A DNA stretch of 14,180 bases from Clostridiaceae bacterium (lineage in GTDB: Bacteria > Bacillota > Clostridia > DSM-8532), in assembly GCA_012727625.1 (NCBI GenBank), contig JAAYGP010000110.1, positions 1-14,180 of the forward strand, in the 5' to 3' direction. The notes beneath the pieces are model-generated. The model searched no databases, was not told where the DNA came from, and worked only from the letters and a program-made list of their open reading frames with translations. The position numbers and the translations under genes were made by a program. Within the stretch, counting starts at the first letter, position 1. Each line of letters begins with the position of its first letter. Shown here one piece after another: positions 1 through 7,753 of this stretch.

Positions 1-9
1 TGATAATGT

Positions 10-156
10 TTATTGCGCGAAGAATACGGCGGATGGTTTGGTTCCCCGAAAATAACTTGTTTGATCAAACATCCATGAGCCGTCATTGATCTTCCAGTCA
101 AATTGGTAATGAAAGATAAAATCATGACATTTAATACCAAAACTCAATATGACAAT
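10..156 (-). other. Doubtful ORF remnant downstream of the S41-like gene
   Basis: This minus-strand frame is open between a TGA at 157-159 and a TAA at 10-12 (48 codons). It has no good start; a TTG near 145 and an internal ATG have no Shine-Dalgarno sequence. The predicted peptide is unusually rich in aromatic residues, with pieces such as FHYQFDWKINDGSWMFDQTS, which looks more like a true protein fragment than random reading. It could be the decayed C-terminus of a lost gene. I recognise no family. The rest of positions 1-213 shows no gene, terminator or repeat that I can support. Confidence 0.2.
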
Positions 157-213
157 TCATATTTTATCACATTTAGCAGTTCTGGCATGCTCGATAAAGG
201 AACAAAAATGTAT

Positions 214-3200
214 TCAGGAACCTTTCAGAAAAAGCTCAATGGCTTCGCTTAAATCCGTTTCGTTATCGTCAACCGCTATATCAGGCATAATTCCTTTGCC
301 ATGTATATTCTCCTGTTTAACATTCCAATAGTGATTAACCAGGAATATTGCATATTCCTTTACCCTGTCCAGGTAAAGAATCTGACCTGTTCCTCTCCCC
401 ATTGTTTTTCTTCCGATTATTGTCACATTATTCAGGTAGGTCTTAAGTCCAAGTACCAATAACTCTGAACTTTCTGCAGTGTTTTCATTTACCAGAACGC
501 CAATTTTTTTGAAAGCAACATGATTTTTATCGGAATTGAACACATTCATATATCCGTCACGATCTATAAGGTAGCTTGCGTTGCACTCACCCAGCAATGC
601 ATCCAGCATTGCATTGGCTTCTGCCGATAACCCGCCTGTGTTGTCCCTTAAATCCAGCAAAAGGGTTTTATTTTTTGTGTCAGTTAAGCTTTGAATATAT
701 TCTGAGAATTTTAAGCCGCTTTTATTGGTAAAACTATTAATTTTGATATAAATGGCATCAGTTTCCTCTTTTACTTCCATAAATGATTTATCATTGTAAT
801 TTAAAAGGCTTTTGAAGTCTACGCCTGTTATTATTGAAGTTGAGGTGTCCTCCGGGCTTTTTATTGCTTCGATAAGCTCTCTTACATCACCTGTATTAAA
901 ATTGTTGCCTTTAGCAATAAAATTATCCAGAGCCTTTTTTAGCTCAACTGATTCATTGTAATAAAGGTAGTTGTTCCTTAAAAAATCAATCAGCTTTTGT
1001 CCCGGGCTTGTTGAAATATCATATTCAAGTTTTTGAATCAAATATTTCAGCAAACTATAGTCTGCATATACCGCCTGGGCTCTTTCTGCGAATTCCCTGG
1101 CTTTTGAATAATCCTGAAGATTCTCATACTCCAATGCGATATAGGTCATTGTGACAAAATCATTGGACGGATCAAACAGTAAAATTTCCTTGAACACTTC
1201 AATAGCATCAATGGAATTACCCTGGTATGACAGGCATCTTGCCTTTGTGAACAATATATTCCTGTCCCCCGGAAACCGCTTTAAAAACTCATCGGCAGAA
1301 CTTATACATTTTGTGTAATTTCGTGCATTGAAAAGCACATTAATTATCTGAATATGTGAATCATAAAAGTACGGATCGAGAGTAATTGCTTTGTTGTAAT
1401 ACTCATAGGCCATACCGTAATCTTCTCTTTCAAACGCAATGTCTCCTGCAAGATTATAAGCCTTTACACTGTTTTCATCAGTCTGAAGAACGGTTTTTGC
1501 CAGCATTTCCGCTCTGTTTAAATTACCAAGCTTAAGATAGCACATCCCTTTAAGCGTAAGAGCTTCAATATCCTTTGGATTCAGCTTGATATACTGATCA
1601 TAGGTTAATATTGCCTCCTCATATTTACCCAGGCGGTACAGTGCTTCCCCTTTATAAAGATATGCATCATATGCTTTTGCGTATAATCCTATTGCAATGT
1701 CAAACAATGCAATAGCATCATCATATTTGCCCTCATTCAGCTTTTTTTTGCCGTGCTCAATATTATTCACAGCCCTGTTTTTATCATTTACAGCCTGAAA
1801 AAGCTCGGGTGGTCTGTTAATGTAAATACTGTTGAACTGGCCGGCGACAAATTGATATCTGTCTGTATATGATTTTGCATCTATTGTGTCATAGTAATTT
1901 ATCTCAAGTGTCACCTCTTCTGTAAAATTGCTGTTGCGATTAATTGCAATTTCAAGACTAATTGAATCTATAAAGCTGTTGCTGTAATCATAAACCAGAA
2001 TATCGCTTTCAATAAGCTTGCCAATGATCTCGGTAAATGCTCCCTTTCCCTTTAACACATACTTTCCGTATTCGCTTATAAGGTTTAAGTTGTTGCATAA
2101 CTCCTGTGTTGGTTGAATATAATCGAAAACTGACTGAAGTTTTGATTTGCCGGACAGAGGGGATTCCTCAATGTTCCATTGGGTTTCATCCCCATATTTT
2201 GAGTACAGGTACATTTTATCAACCCATGCCATAATATAGTCTTCCCGGTCATCCTGTTTAATCCTTTGGTAATACAAGGATTGTGCATTACTTACTTTTT
2301 TTTCGCTTGTTATATTTTTGCCTGTATCTTTTCCTGAAGTTGATATCTGAAGCATGCTGTAGCTGTCAAGTTTTTCATTTACAGCGGATGCTGCTGTTAA
2401 AATCTCTTTAACCCTATAATAATCATTGCCATATATAGTGGAAAAAGTTGAAATATTGCCTCCCTGTGAGCTTATTATAAAGAAAAGCTCATCCATTTCG
2501 TCGGTGCCCCGAAGCAATGAATAAATAAGAGTTGAGTCATTTATATAAATATTTTTCGGAATATCATTCTGTTTGTATTCGTTTATTGTAATTAATTCAC
2601 TTCCGCTTTTACTAACCTTTACCAGCCTGTATCTGTTATTAATTTCAACAGCCATGTAAAGCCACTGTTTGTCCATATTAATTGAAACCGGAACATTTTC
2701 AGTAATGATCACGGGGCTTCCGCCCTTAACCGGCACACGGTACACACCGGGTGTATAATAGGTTTTTCCCATATAACCCGCATTCTCAAGCAAAAGGTAT
2801 ATATAATCCTTATCAATAAGTTTAATTTCTAAACTGTATTCATCAGACACCTGAGTGTTTCCAACGCTGACGGGGGCAACATATAATTCTGTCAGTTTTG
2901 TTATCTCAGAGCCGTCTGTTCTGGCACGGGAAATGCTTTTATCCTTTAAATTTCTGAAATAAATCCACCCGTCATGAACCAACCAGCTTTTCGGAGAAAA
3001 ATCTCCATTTTCCAAAATTTTCTCTGTTGCAGAACCATCTGTTTTTGTACGATAAAGTATGGTTTCATCTTCTGAGATGCTGTAATATACCCAGTTGTTA
3101 ACAACCAGTACAGAATCAACTGAAAAGTCTGCAATTACCTCTTTTTCCCTGGTAATTTTATTAATCCGGACAGGCTTTTTAATGCCTTTATCAATACCAA

Positions 3201-3816
3201 CGCAATAAATCCATTCATCGTTTATATGTAAATCGCCGACAATATAGTCGGCAACTTTCTCCAGCTTCCTTGAGTTTTTATTTTCCCGAAGAAGCACGTA
3301 ATCATTAATTATATAGTAATTCCAGGTTTCATCCGATGAAAACTTACCCCAGTTTTGAATATTTCCTGAATCCGCGTTTTTGTAATCTGATTTTATAAAT
3401 ACCGTTTTTGTGGAATTCACCCATTCAACTTCAGCGTCAAGGGCCTCACTGATAAAACGAACCGGGACAAGTATTCGCCCGTCAATCCCTGCCGGAGGCA
3501 CATCCATTATCACCGTTTCACCGTCAACCAATGCCTTTGGATTGTCCAGCTGAACCTGAATCTTTATATCTTTTTCAATTGTTACGATTTTTCTGTTATT
3601 GTCCCATTCCACAGTTGCTCCCATGGCTTCAAACACGCCTCTTATGGGAACCATTGTGCGATTATTTATGTAAACCGGTTGCGTGTCAAATATAATCTTC
3701 GAATCATTTACATATACGTTAACTTCGCCTTTGACTATATTATACTTTGCAAATGCGGAATAAGACATAAGCAACAGCAAAACCAGAGCAATCAAAAAGA
3801 AAGCTGTTTTTTTCAT
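214..3816 (-). CDS. Secreted multidomain protein: Cu-amine-oxidase-like N-domain, propeller-like region, TPR array, S41-like C-domain
   Basis: The 1200-residue product starts with a signal peptide (MKKTAFFLIA, hydrophobic to about residue 22, likely cut after AFA), so it is exported. Residues 30-142 form a copper-amine-oxidase N-terminal-like domain, with paired motifs NNRTMVPIRG and GRILVPVRFI that are common in clostridial envelope proteins. Residues 155-450 carry repeated 'W-I-Y ... R-x-x-T-D-G-S' strands, as in DUF5050/beta-propeller regions. Residues 470-670 are unassigned. Residues 684-917 hold about seven TPR repeats (for example LGKYEEAILTYDQYIKLNP). Residues 1015-1195 resemble S41 C-terminal processing peptidases: LLLDLRDNTGG at 1052-1062 and the segment 1109-1145. 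The usual catalytic Ser position reads Glu1115 and the catalytic Lys reads Arg1141, so proteolysis is doubtful. The start is ATG with AAAGGAG about 8 nt upstream. It is monocistronic, behind a terminator. The domain order is seen in the sequence; a role in envelope or peptide binding is inferred. Confidence 0.85.
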   Translation of the reverse strand: MKKTAFFLIALVLLLLMSYSAFAKYNIVKGEVNVYVNDSKIIFDTQPVYINNRTMVPIRGVFEAMGATVEWDNNRKIVTIEKDIKIQVQLDNPKALVDGETVIMDVPPAGIDGRILVPVRFISEALDAEVEWVNSTKTVFIKSDYKNADSGNIQNWGKFSSDETWNYYIINDYVLLRENKNSRKLEKVADYIVGDLHINDEWIYCVGIDKGIKKPVRINKITREKEVIADFSVDSVLVVNNWVYYSISEDETILYRTKTDGSATEKILENGDFSPKSWLVHDGWIYFRNLKDKSISRARTDGSEITKLTELYVAPVSVGNTQVSDEYSLEIKLIDKDYIYLLLENAGYMGKTYYTPGVYRVPVKGGSPVIITENVPVSINMDKQWLYMAVEINNRYRLVKVSKSGSELITINEYKQNDIPKNIYINDSTLIYSLLRGTDEMDELFFIISSQGGNISTFSTIYGNDYYRVKEILTAASAVNEKLDSYSMLQISTSGKDTGKNITSEKKVSNAQSLYYQRIKQDDREDYIMAWVDKMYLYSKYGDETQWNIEESPLSGKSKLQSVFDYIQPTQELCNNLNLISEYGKYVLKGKGAFTEIIGKLIESDILVYDYSNSFIDSISLEIAINRNSNFTEEVTLEINYYDTIDAKSYTDRYQFVAGQFNSIYINRPPELFQAVNDKNRAVNNIEHGKKKLNEGKYDDAIALFDIAIGLYAKAYDAYLYKGEALYRLGKYEEAILTYDQYIKLNPKDIEALTLKGMCYLKLGNLNRAEMLAKTVLQTDENSVKAYNLAGDIAFEREDYGMAYEYYNKAITLDPYFYDSHIQIINVLFNARNYTKCISSADEFLKRFPGDRNILFTKARCLSYQGNSIDAIEVFKEILLFDPSNDFVTMTYIALEYENLQDYSKAREFAERAQAVYADYSLLKYLIQKLEYDISTSPGQKLIDFLRNNYLYYNESVELKKALDNFIAKGNNFNTGDVRELIEAIKSPEDTSTSIITGVDFKSLLNYNDKSFMEVKEETDAIYIKINSFTNKSGLKFSEYIQSLTDTKNKTLLLDLRDNTGGLSAEANAMLDALLGECNASYLIDRDGYMNVFNSDKNHVAFKKIGVLVNENTAESSELLVLGLKTYLNNVTIIGRKTMGRGTGQILYLDRVKEYAIFLVNHYWNVKQENIHGKGIMPDIAVDDNETDLSEAIELFLKGS

Positions 3817-3889
3817 AACAATTCTCCTTTCCGCAACATAGCCTAAAAATATAATAACATTTTTCTGTTAATACCGCCATAGCCCGGCA

Positions 3890-3916
3890 TAAAAAAAGAG
3901 GGCCTGAATGCCCTCT
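3890..3916 (-). terminator. Rho-independent terminator after the M18 aminopeptidase gene
   Basis: A perfect 7-bp stem (AGAGGGC 3897-3903 with GCCCTCT 3910-3916, 6-nt loop) is followed on the minus strand by seven T (A-run 3891-3897). It lies 60 nt past the aminopeptidase stop codon. A second, AT-only hairpin (TTTGTTAA 3935-3942 with TTAACAAA 3949-3956) lies between them. It separates the aminopeptidase gene from the 1200-residue protein gene. Confidence 0.9.
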
Positions 3917-3976
3917 GTATTGCCATATAGACAGTTTGTTAAGTTTTATTAACAAATTTTGATTATGCTATTTGTG

Positions 3977-5404
3977 TCAGAAATCCGTTAAAAAAGCTTT
4001 AAATCCTTTATAAGCAGCATAGATATCTATTTTGCTTGTGGTTTCAAATGGCGAATGCATGCTTAGAACCGGTACTCCGCAATCTATAACATCTATGCCG
4101 AGGTTTGAAACCATCATTGCTATTGTTCCCCCGCCGCCTTTATCTACAGCACCCAGCTCAGTAGTCTGCCATGGAATGTTATTGCTGTTAAAAACCTTTC
4201 TTACCCTTGCAACAAGCTCGGCATGAGCATCTGATGCACCGGATTTCCCACGTGAGCCTCCATATTTTAAAACAGCTACGCCTTTTCCAAGATACGCCGC
4301 ATTAAGCTTGTCATGTGTACCCTCAAAGTTTGGATCCACAGCAGAATTAACATCCGCAGACAACATAACGGAATTATTAAGGCATCGCCTGACAAGAATG
4401 TCTGAATAATTACTTGATGTTAAGAAACACAAATCCGCAATAAAATCCTCTAAGAAACGTGATTTGGCGCCTGTATTGCCAACACTTCCAATTTCCTCTT
4501 TATCCGTAAGAACGCAGATTGATGTATATTCAGGATTTTTAAGATCAAACAGAGCCATCATGGATGTATATGCACAAACCCGGTCATCCTGACCATACGC
4601 GCCAACCATACTCCTGTCAAGTCCAACATCCCTTGCCTTAAAGGCAGGCACCAGTTCAAGCTCTGATGAAATCAAATCCTCTTCTATGATTCCATACTTT
4701 TCATTCAGAAATTTTAAAATATTAAGCTTAACCTTTTCCTTTACATCCTTGTCGTCATAAGGAATGGAACCTACAAGTGAATTAAGACTTTCCCCTGTTA
4801 CAGCATCCTTCATTTTTTTATCCATCTGATCAGATGCAAGATGCGGCAGCAGATCCGTTATTGTAAACACCGGATCGTTATCATTCTCACCAATTCTGAT
4901 ATTAACAACTTCCCCGTTCTTTTTTATGATGACACCGTGAAGTGAAAGAGGTATCGCAAGCCATTGGTATTTTTTTATCCCACCGTAATAATGGGTTTTC
5001 ATGAACACCATATCGGTGTTTTCATATAACGGGTTTTGTTTTAGGTCAAGCCTTGGTGAATCTATATGGGCTCCCAGCATACGTGTACCTTTATCTAAAG
5101 GCTTTTTTCCGATGACAGCAAAAACAACGGCTTTATTTCTGATAACACGGAATAACCTGTCTCCTGCTTTCACAGGCAAATTTTCTTCGACAACCTTGTC
5201 AAGATCAATATAACCAAGCTTTTCCGCTATTTTGACTGCTTCTTTTACATATTCCCGTTCTGTTTTGCTATTGTCCAAAAATGCCTTATAATCATTGCAG
5301 AAGTTAAATATTTTTTCCCTGTCTTTTACATTTTCCCAGGCACTTTTAGTTTTATAGCCCAGCTCGTCTAAAAGCTGTTGTCCCTTTGTTTTTTCCAGAT
5401 CCAT
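3977..5404 (-). CDS. M18 family zinc aminopeptidase
   Basis: This is a cytosolic metallo-aminopeptidase of the M18 (aspartyl aminopeptidase/APE) family. It removes N-terminal residues from peptides using two metal ions and forms large tetrahedral oligomers in known members. All expected metal-site motifs are present in the 475-residue product: GAHIDSPRLD (His113), GAYGQDDR (Asp273/274), TDKEEIGS (Glu303-Glu304), SADVNSAVD (Asp351) and SMHSPFE (His450). A basic-glycine segment, KYGGSRGKSGASDAH, lies at 380-394. The length fits the clostridial M18 group and I see no truncation. The ATG start is preceded by AAAGGGGA about 9 nt upstream. The gene stands alone: promoter and structured leader upstream (5437-5636), terminator downstream. 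The exact substrate preference cannot be read from sequence, so I give no symbol; apeA/apeB naming is used inconsistently in this family. Confidence 0.93.
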   Translation of the reverse strand: MDLEKTKGQQLLDELGYKTKSAWENVKDREKIFNFCNDYKAFLDNSKTEREYVKEAVKIAEKLGYIDLDKVVEENLPVKAGDRLFRVIRNKAVVFAVIGKKPLDKGTRMLGAHIDSPRLDLKQNPLYENTDMVFMKTHYYGGIKKYQWLAIPLSLHGVIIKKNGEVVNIRIGENDNDPVFTITDLLPHLASDQMDKKMKDAVTGESLNSLVGSIPYDDKDVKEKVKLNILKFLNEKYGIIEEDLISSELELVPAFKARDVGLDRSMVGAYGQDDRVCAYTSMMALFDLKNPEYTSICVLTDKEEIGSVGNTGAKSRFLEDFIADLCFLTSSNYSDILVRRCLNNSVMLSADVNSAVDPNFEGTHDKLNAAYLGKGVAVLKYGGSRGKSGASDAHAELVARVRKVFNSNNIPWQTTELGAVDKGGGGTIAMMVSNLGIDVIDCGVPVLSMHSPFETTSKIDIYAAYKGFKAFLTDF

Positions 5405-5436
5405 AGTAATAATCCCCTTTCATGAACCACATTACT

Positions 5437-5591
5437 TCAGGAGTGCATTCGAAAAGCCACATAATTTTTTTCCACCAATCTTTCTTTTTGTATATTTGAA
5501 AGTACATAAGTGTTCAGGTGTCGGTGGTTCTTCAGATTTTGCTGATTAAAAACAAAAATCTGCTTACCTGACTTTTCGGGCGCACTCCTGA
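5437..5591 (-). promoter_or_regulatory. Structured 5' leader (candidate cis-regulatory RNA, or MITE-like inverted repeat) upstream of the M18 gene
   Basis: The 20-nt ends are inverted repeats: TCAGGAGTGC at 5437-5446 pairs perfectly with 5582-5591, and CGAAAAG at 5450-5456 with CTTTTCG at 5572-5578, leaving a 3x3 internal loop. Inside sits a second hairpin: TCAGGT 5514-5519 with ACCTGA 5566-5571, then CAGATTTTG 5533-5541 with 5553-5562 (one bulge). A GGTGG in the inner internal loop (5523-5527) is complementary to CCACC at 5472-5476, a possible pseudoknot. On the minus strand it starts about 10 nt after the predicted transcription start and ends 32 nt before the aminopeptidase ATG. I could match it to no riboswitch class I know. 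No target-site duplication is visible, but a MITE remains possible. Confidence 0.6.
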
Positions 5592-5606
5592 TAAATAATC
5601 AATCAT

Positions 5607-5636
5607 ATTATACCACTTAAAAGAAATAAAAACCAA
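5607..5636 (-). promoter_or_regulatory. Sigma-A-type promoter for the M18 aminopeptidase gene
   Basis: On the minus strand a perfect TATAAT (5607-5612) has an extended -10 TGG directly upstream (TGGTATAAT). An 18-nt spacer precedes a weak -35, TTGGTT (5631-5636). Transcription would start near 5600, so the RNA would begin essentially with the inverted-repeat leader. Another TATAAT-like box (5641-5646) has no good -35. The stretch 5647-5764 shows nothing else I can support. Confidence 0.6.
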
Positions 5637-5764
5637 CTATATTATAATTACACCATAATTCAGCTATTGACGGGAAACAAGAGCTCTATTCCTCCAATCC
5701 TTTCATTTAATTCACAGTATGTATAGAACAGAACCAGCACATTTTAGCTTAATGTTTGTTTTAT

Positions 5765-5789
5765 AAAAAAAGCCCGGAAAGAGCCGGGC
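5765..5789 (-). terminator. Rho-independent terminator of the spoIVA transcript
   Basis: GCCCGG (5772-5777) pairs with CCGGGC (5784-5789) around a 6-nt loop, followed on the minus strand by a T-run (A-run 5765-5771). It lies about 235 nt beyond the spoIVA stop codon, so the spoIVA mRNA should have a long 3' untranslated region. Confidence 0.88.
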
Positions 5790-5830
5790 AAAAGAAGTGC
5801 TGATTTTATTTATCTGTCATGATAAGTTCA

Positions 5831-5872
5831 TAGCCGTGGTATATATCCGGATTAGCCATCCGGATACGGCTA
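5831..5872. repeat. Two-part inverted repeat in the spoIVA 3' region
   Basis: The inner stem is TATCCGGAT (5844-5852) with ATCCGGATA (5858-5866) around the 5-nt loop TAGCC. The outer stem is TAGCCG (5831-5836) with CGGCTA (5867-5872), leaving a 7-nt bulge on one side. It has no T-run, so it is not a classical terminator. It may stabilise the mRNA 3' end or be an operator-like site. The rest of 5790-6024 holds no gene I can support. Confidence 0.5.
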
Positions 5873-6024
5873 AAATATGCCTGTTACGCAATAATCACAA
5901 CATGGCGGGAATCAACCGCAGCCTTTGGAGCAAGGTGGCAGCTGTTTAAATGCAATGTTTATGGTATAATGCAGGTTAACCGCTTTACAAGTCATTCTCC
6001 GAGCTGTTAAGACTATAAATTTCA

Positions 6025-7506
6025 TCAGAGTATAATACAGATTAACCCTCCACTTCCCTCGTTTATTATTCTTTGTAATGTTTCCTGGAGTTTCATTTGA
6101 GCGTCCTCAGGCATCTTATACAGTTTGTTTTGCAAGCCTTCTGTTATCAATTCATATAACGATTTTCCAAAAATATTGGACTCCCATAATTTCTCCGGCT
6201 GGCCCTCAAATTCCCGCAGCAAATAGTTGACCAGTTCTTCCGATTGTCTCTCTGAACCAACCAAAGGCGCTATTTCAGTTTCAATGTCAGCCCGGATCAT
6301 ATGTATTGACGGAGCGCTTGCTCTTAACTTAACACCGAACCTGCTTCCCTGTCTTATAATTTCAGGCGGCTCCAGCGTCAATTCATCCAGTTGGGGAGTT
6401 ACAACGCCATAGCCTTTGGTCTTGACTTCATGAAGAGCATATTCGATTTTTTTATACTCTGTTCTTATTCCGGACAACTCTTTCAATACACTGAACAATT
6501 CATGCTCTCCTTTTATATTCAGTCCTGTTTCAGAGTTCAGAATTTCGTAGAATAGACCGTCTGCCATATTCAGCTCCACGTTTATCCTACCCTGACCGAG
6601 CTGCATTTCCGCAATGCGCCCGTTTTTTATGAAATCAAAATTGTTCAGCATGCAAACATTATTATTAATCTGCCGTACCGTTGCGTTATCAACCATTACT
6701 TCCCGAAGAGCGTTTATAATGTCATTTCTGAGCCAATGACGGCAATCCAGCCTTGTAACCCATCTGGGAATATCTACGGCAATTTCCCTGACAGGAAACT
6801 CAAAAAGAATTGTCTGCATGGTATAATTTATATCTCTTACAGTCATATTAATGCAGTCCAGCGGTATAACCGGTCTGTTGTATTTTGCCGTCAGTTCTTC
6901 AGCCATTAGCCTTGTTTCCGGATTATCCGGCCTTGCTGAATTCAATATAATAATGAAAGGTTTTTTGCTTTCCTCAAGCTCTTTTATGACTTTTTCTTCA
7001 GCCTCTTCGTATTCATCTCTCGGTACATTTGTAAACGATCCGTCTGTGGTCATTACTATAGCGATTGAAGAATGCTCCCGTATTACTTTTCGTGTGCCAA
7101 TCTCAGCTGCTTCCTGGAATGGAATCTCGTGTTCAAACCATGGTGTGCGAACCATGCGGGGTAACTCATCCTCCATATAGCCCAGGGCACTTTTTACAAG
7201 ATATCCGACACAATCGACAAGCCTTACATTCATTATGGCATTATTGTCCATGGTAACTGTGACGGCCTCATTTGGCACAAATTTTGGTTCTGTGGTCATA
7301 ATAGTCCGGCCCGAGCCGCTCTGGGGTGTTTCATCTATTGCTCTCTCGCGTTCATATTGGTTTTGAATGTTTGGGATAACCAGACCATCCATAAACTTTT
7401 TAATAAAAGTTGATTTACCGGTTCTTACAGGCCCGACAACGCCAATGTAAATATCGCCGTTCGTTCTTTGGGCTATATCTTCATAGATCCTGTAATCTCT
7501 TTCCAC
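6025..7506 (-). CDS. spoIVA: Stage IV sporulation protein A, spore coat morphogenetic ATPase
   Basis: SpoIVA is made in the mother cell during sporulation. It binds the forespore surface through SpoVM, hydrolyses ATP and polymerises into the basement layer on which coat and cortex assembly depend. The 493-residue product matches the family length (about 492). It has Walker A GPVRTGKST at 25-33 (Lys31), the conserved TIMTTEPKFVP at 68-78 and a Walker B-like VRLVDCVGY at 94-102. The C-terminus GGLICIIL is the family's conserved hydrophobic ending needed for membrane targeting. The start codon is GTG (7504-7506), supported by AAAGGGGGA about 8 nt upstream; no better ATG exists. It is flanked by terminators, so it is monocistronic. 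Sigma-E control is expected from the family, but I could not identify a convincing sigma-E promoter in 7507-7715. Its presence marks the organism as an endospore former. Confidence 0.98.
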   Translation of the reverse strand: MERDYRIYEDIAQRTNGDIYIGVVGPVRTGKSTFIKKFMDGLVIPNIQNQYERERAIDETPQSGSGRTIMTTEPKFVPNEAVTVTMDNNAIMNVRLVDCVGYLVKSALGYMEDELPRMVRTPWFEHEIPFQEAAEIGTRKVIREHSSIAIVMTTDGSFTNVPRDEYEEAEEKVIKELEESKKPFIIILNSARPDNPETRLMAEELTAKYNRPVIPLDCINMTVRDINYTMQTILFEFPVREIAVDIPRWVTRLDCRHWLRNDIINALREVMVDNATVRQINNNVCMLNNFDFIKNGRIAEMQLGQGRINVELNMADGLFYEILNSETGLNIKGEHELFSVLKELSGIRTEYKKIEYALHEVKTKGYGVVTPQLDELTLEPPEIIRQGSRFGVKLRASAPSIHMIRADIETEIAPLVGSERQSEELVNYLLREFEGQPEKLWESNIFGKSLYELITEGLQNKLYKMPEDAQMKLQETLQRIINEGSGGLICIIL

Positions 7507-7662
7507 AACGTATCCCCCTTTGTTTGAATTACTATAGAATTACCTTTGATTTCAAATACAATAATACGGGCTGTACCAACAGGATGACAAAACTTTTGTA
7601 GCTTCCGGCTGCAGGTTATGGCTGGTGCCACATCTTACAGACTGAATGCGCTTGTAATTACA

Positions 7663-7676
7663 GAAGCAATTGCTTC
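7663..7676. promoter_or_regulatory. 14-bp perfect palindrome upstream of spoIVA
   Basis: GAAGCAATTGCTTC is a perfect dyad about 157 nt upstream of the spoIVA start and 47 nt below the fur stop side of the gap. Such a dyad may be a dimeric regulator site, but it matches no operator I can name and could be chance. Confidence 0.3.
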
Positions 7677-7715
7677 CGTTGTTATAATATATTGAACAAG
7701 TCCATTAATTATGCC

Positions 7716-7741
7716 AAAAAAATAAAGCCTTTAAAGGCTTT
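7716..7741 (-). terminator. Terminator after fur, closing the rimM-to-fur gene series
   Basis: A perfect palindrome AAAGCCTTTAAAGGCTTT (7724-7741) is followed on the minus strand by A and then seven T (A-run 7716-7722). It begins 12 nt after the fur stop codon. The loop is minimal because the stem is a full palindrome. Confidence 0.8.
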
Positions 7742-7753
7742 TTAATTGTCGTC

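Noticed and set aside
5965..5970. Plus-strand extended -10 (TGGTATAAT) pointing toward spoIVA antisense
   Set aside because: No -35 at a fitting distance and no plus-strand gene or structured RNA downstream.
5912..5995. 27-codon minus-strand ORF with a Cys-containing end (PPCSKGCG) after spoIVA
   Set aside because: The GGAG lies only 2 nt from the ATG, there is no separate promoter, and no family match comes to mind.
6851..7180. 109-codon plus-strand open frame
   Set aside because: Antisense shadow of spoIVA; serine-rich with no domain signal.
7507..7580. Possible sigma-E promoter for spoIVA (GTATTT ... CTATAGTAAT)
   Set aside because: The -10 differs at key bases from CATA-type sigma-E sites; not strong enough to annotate although sigma-E control is expected.
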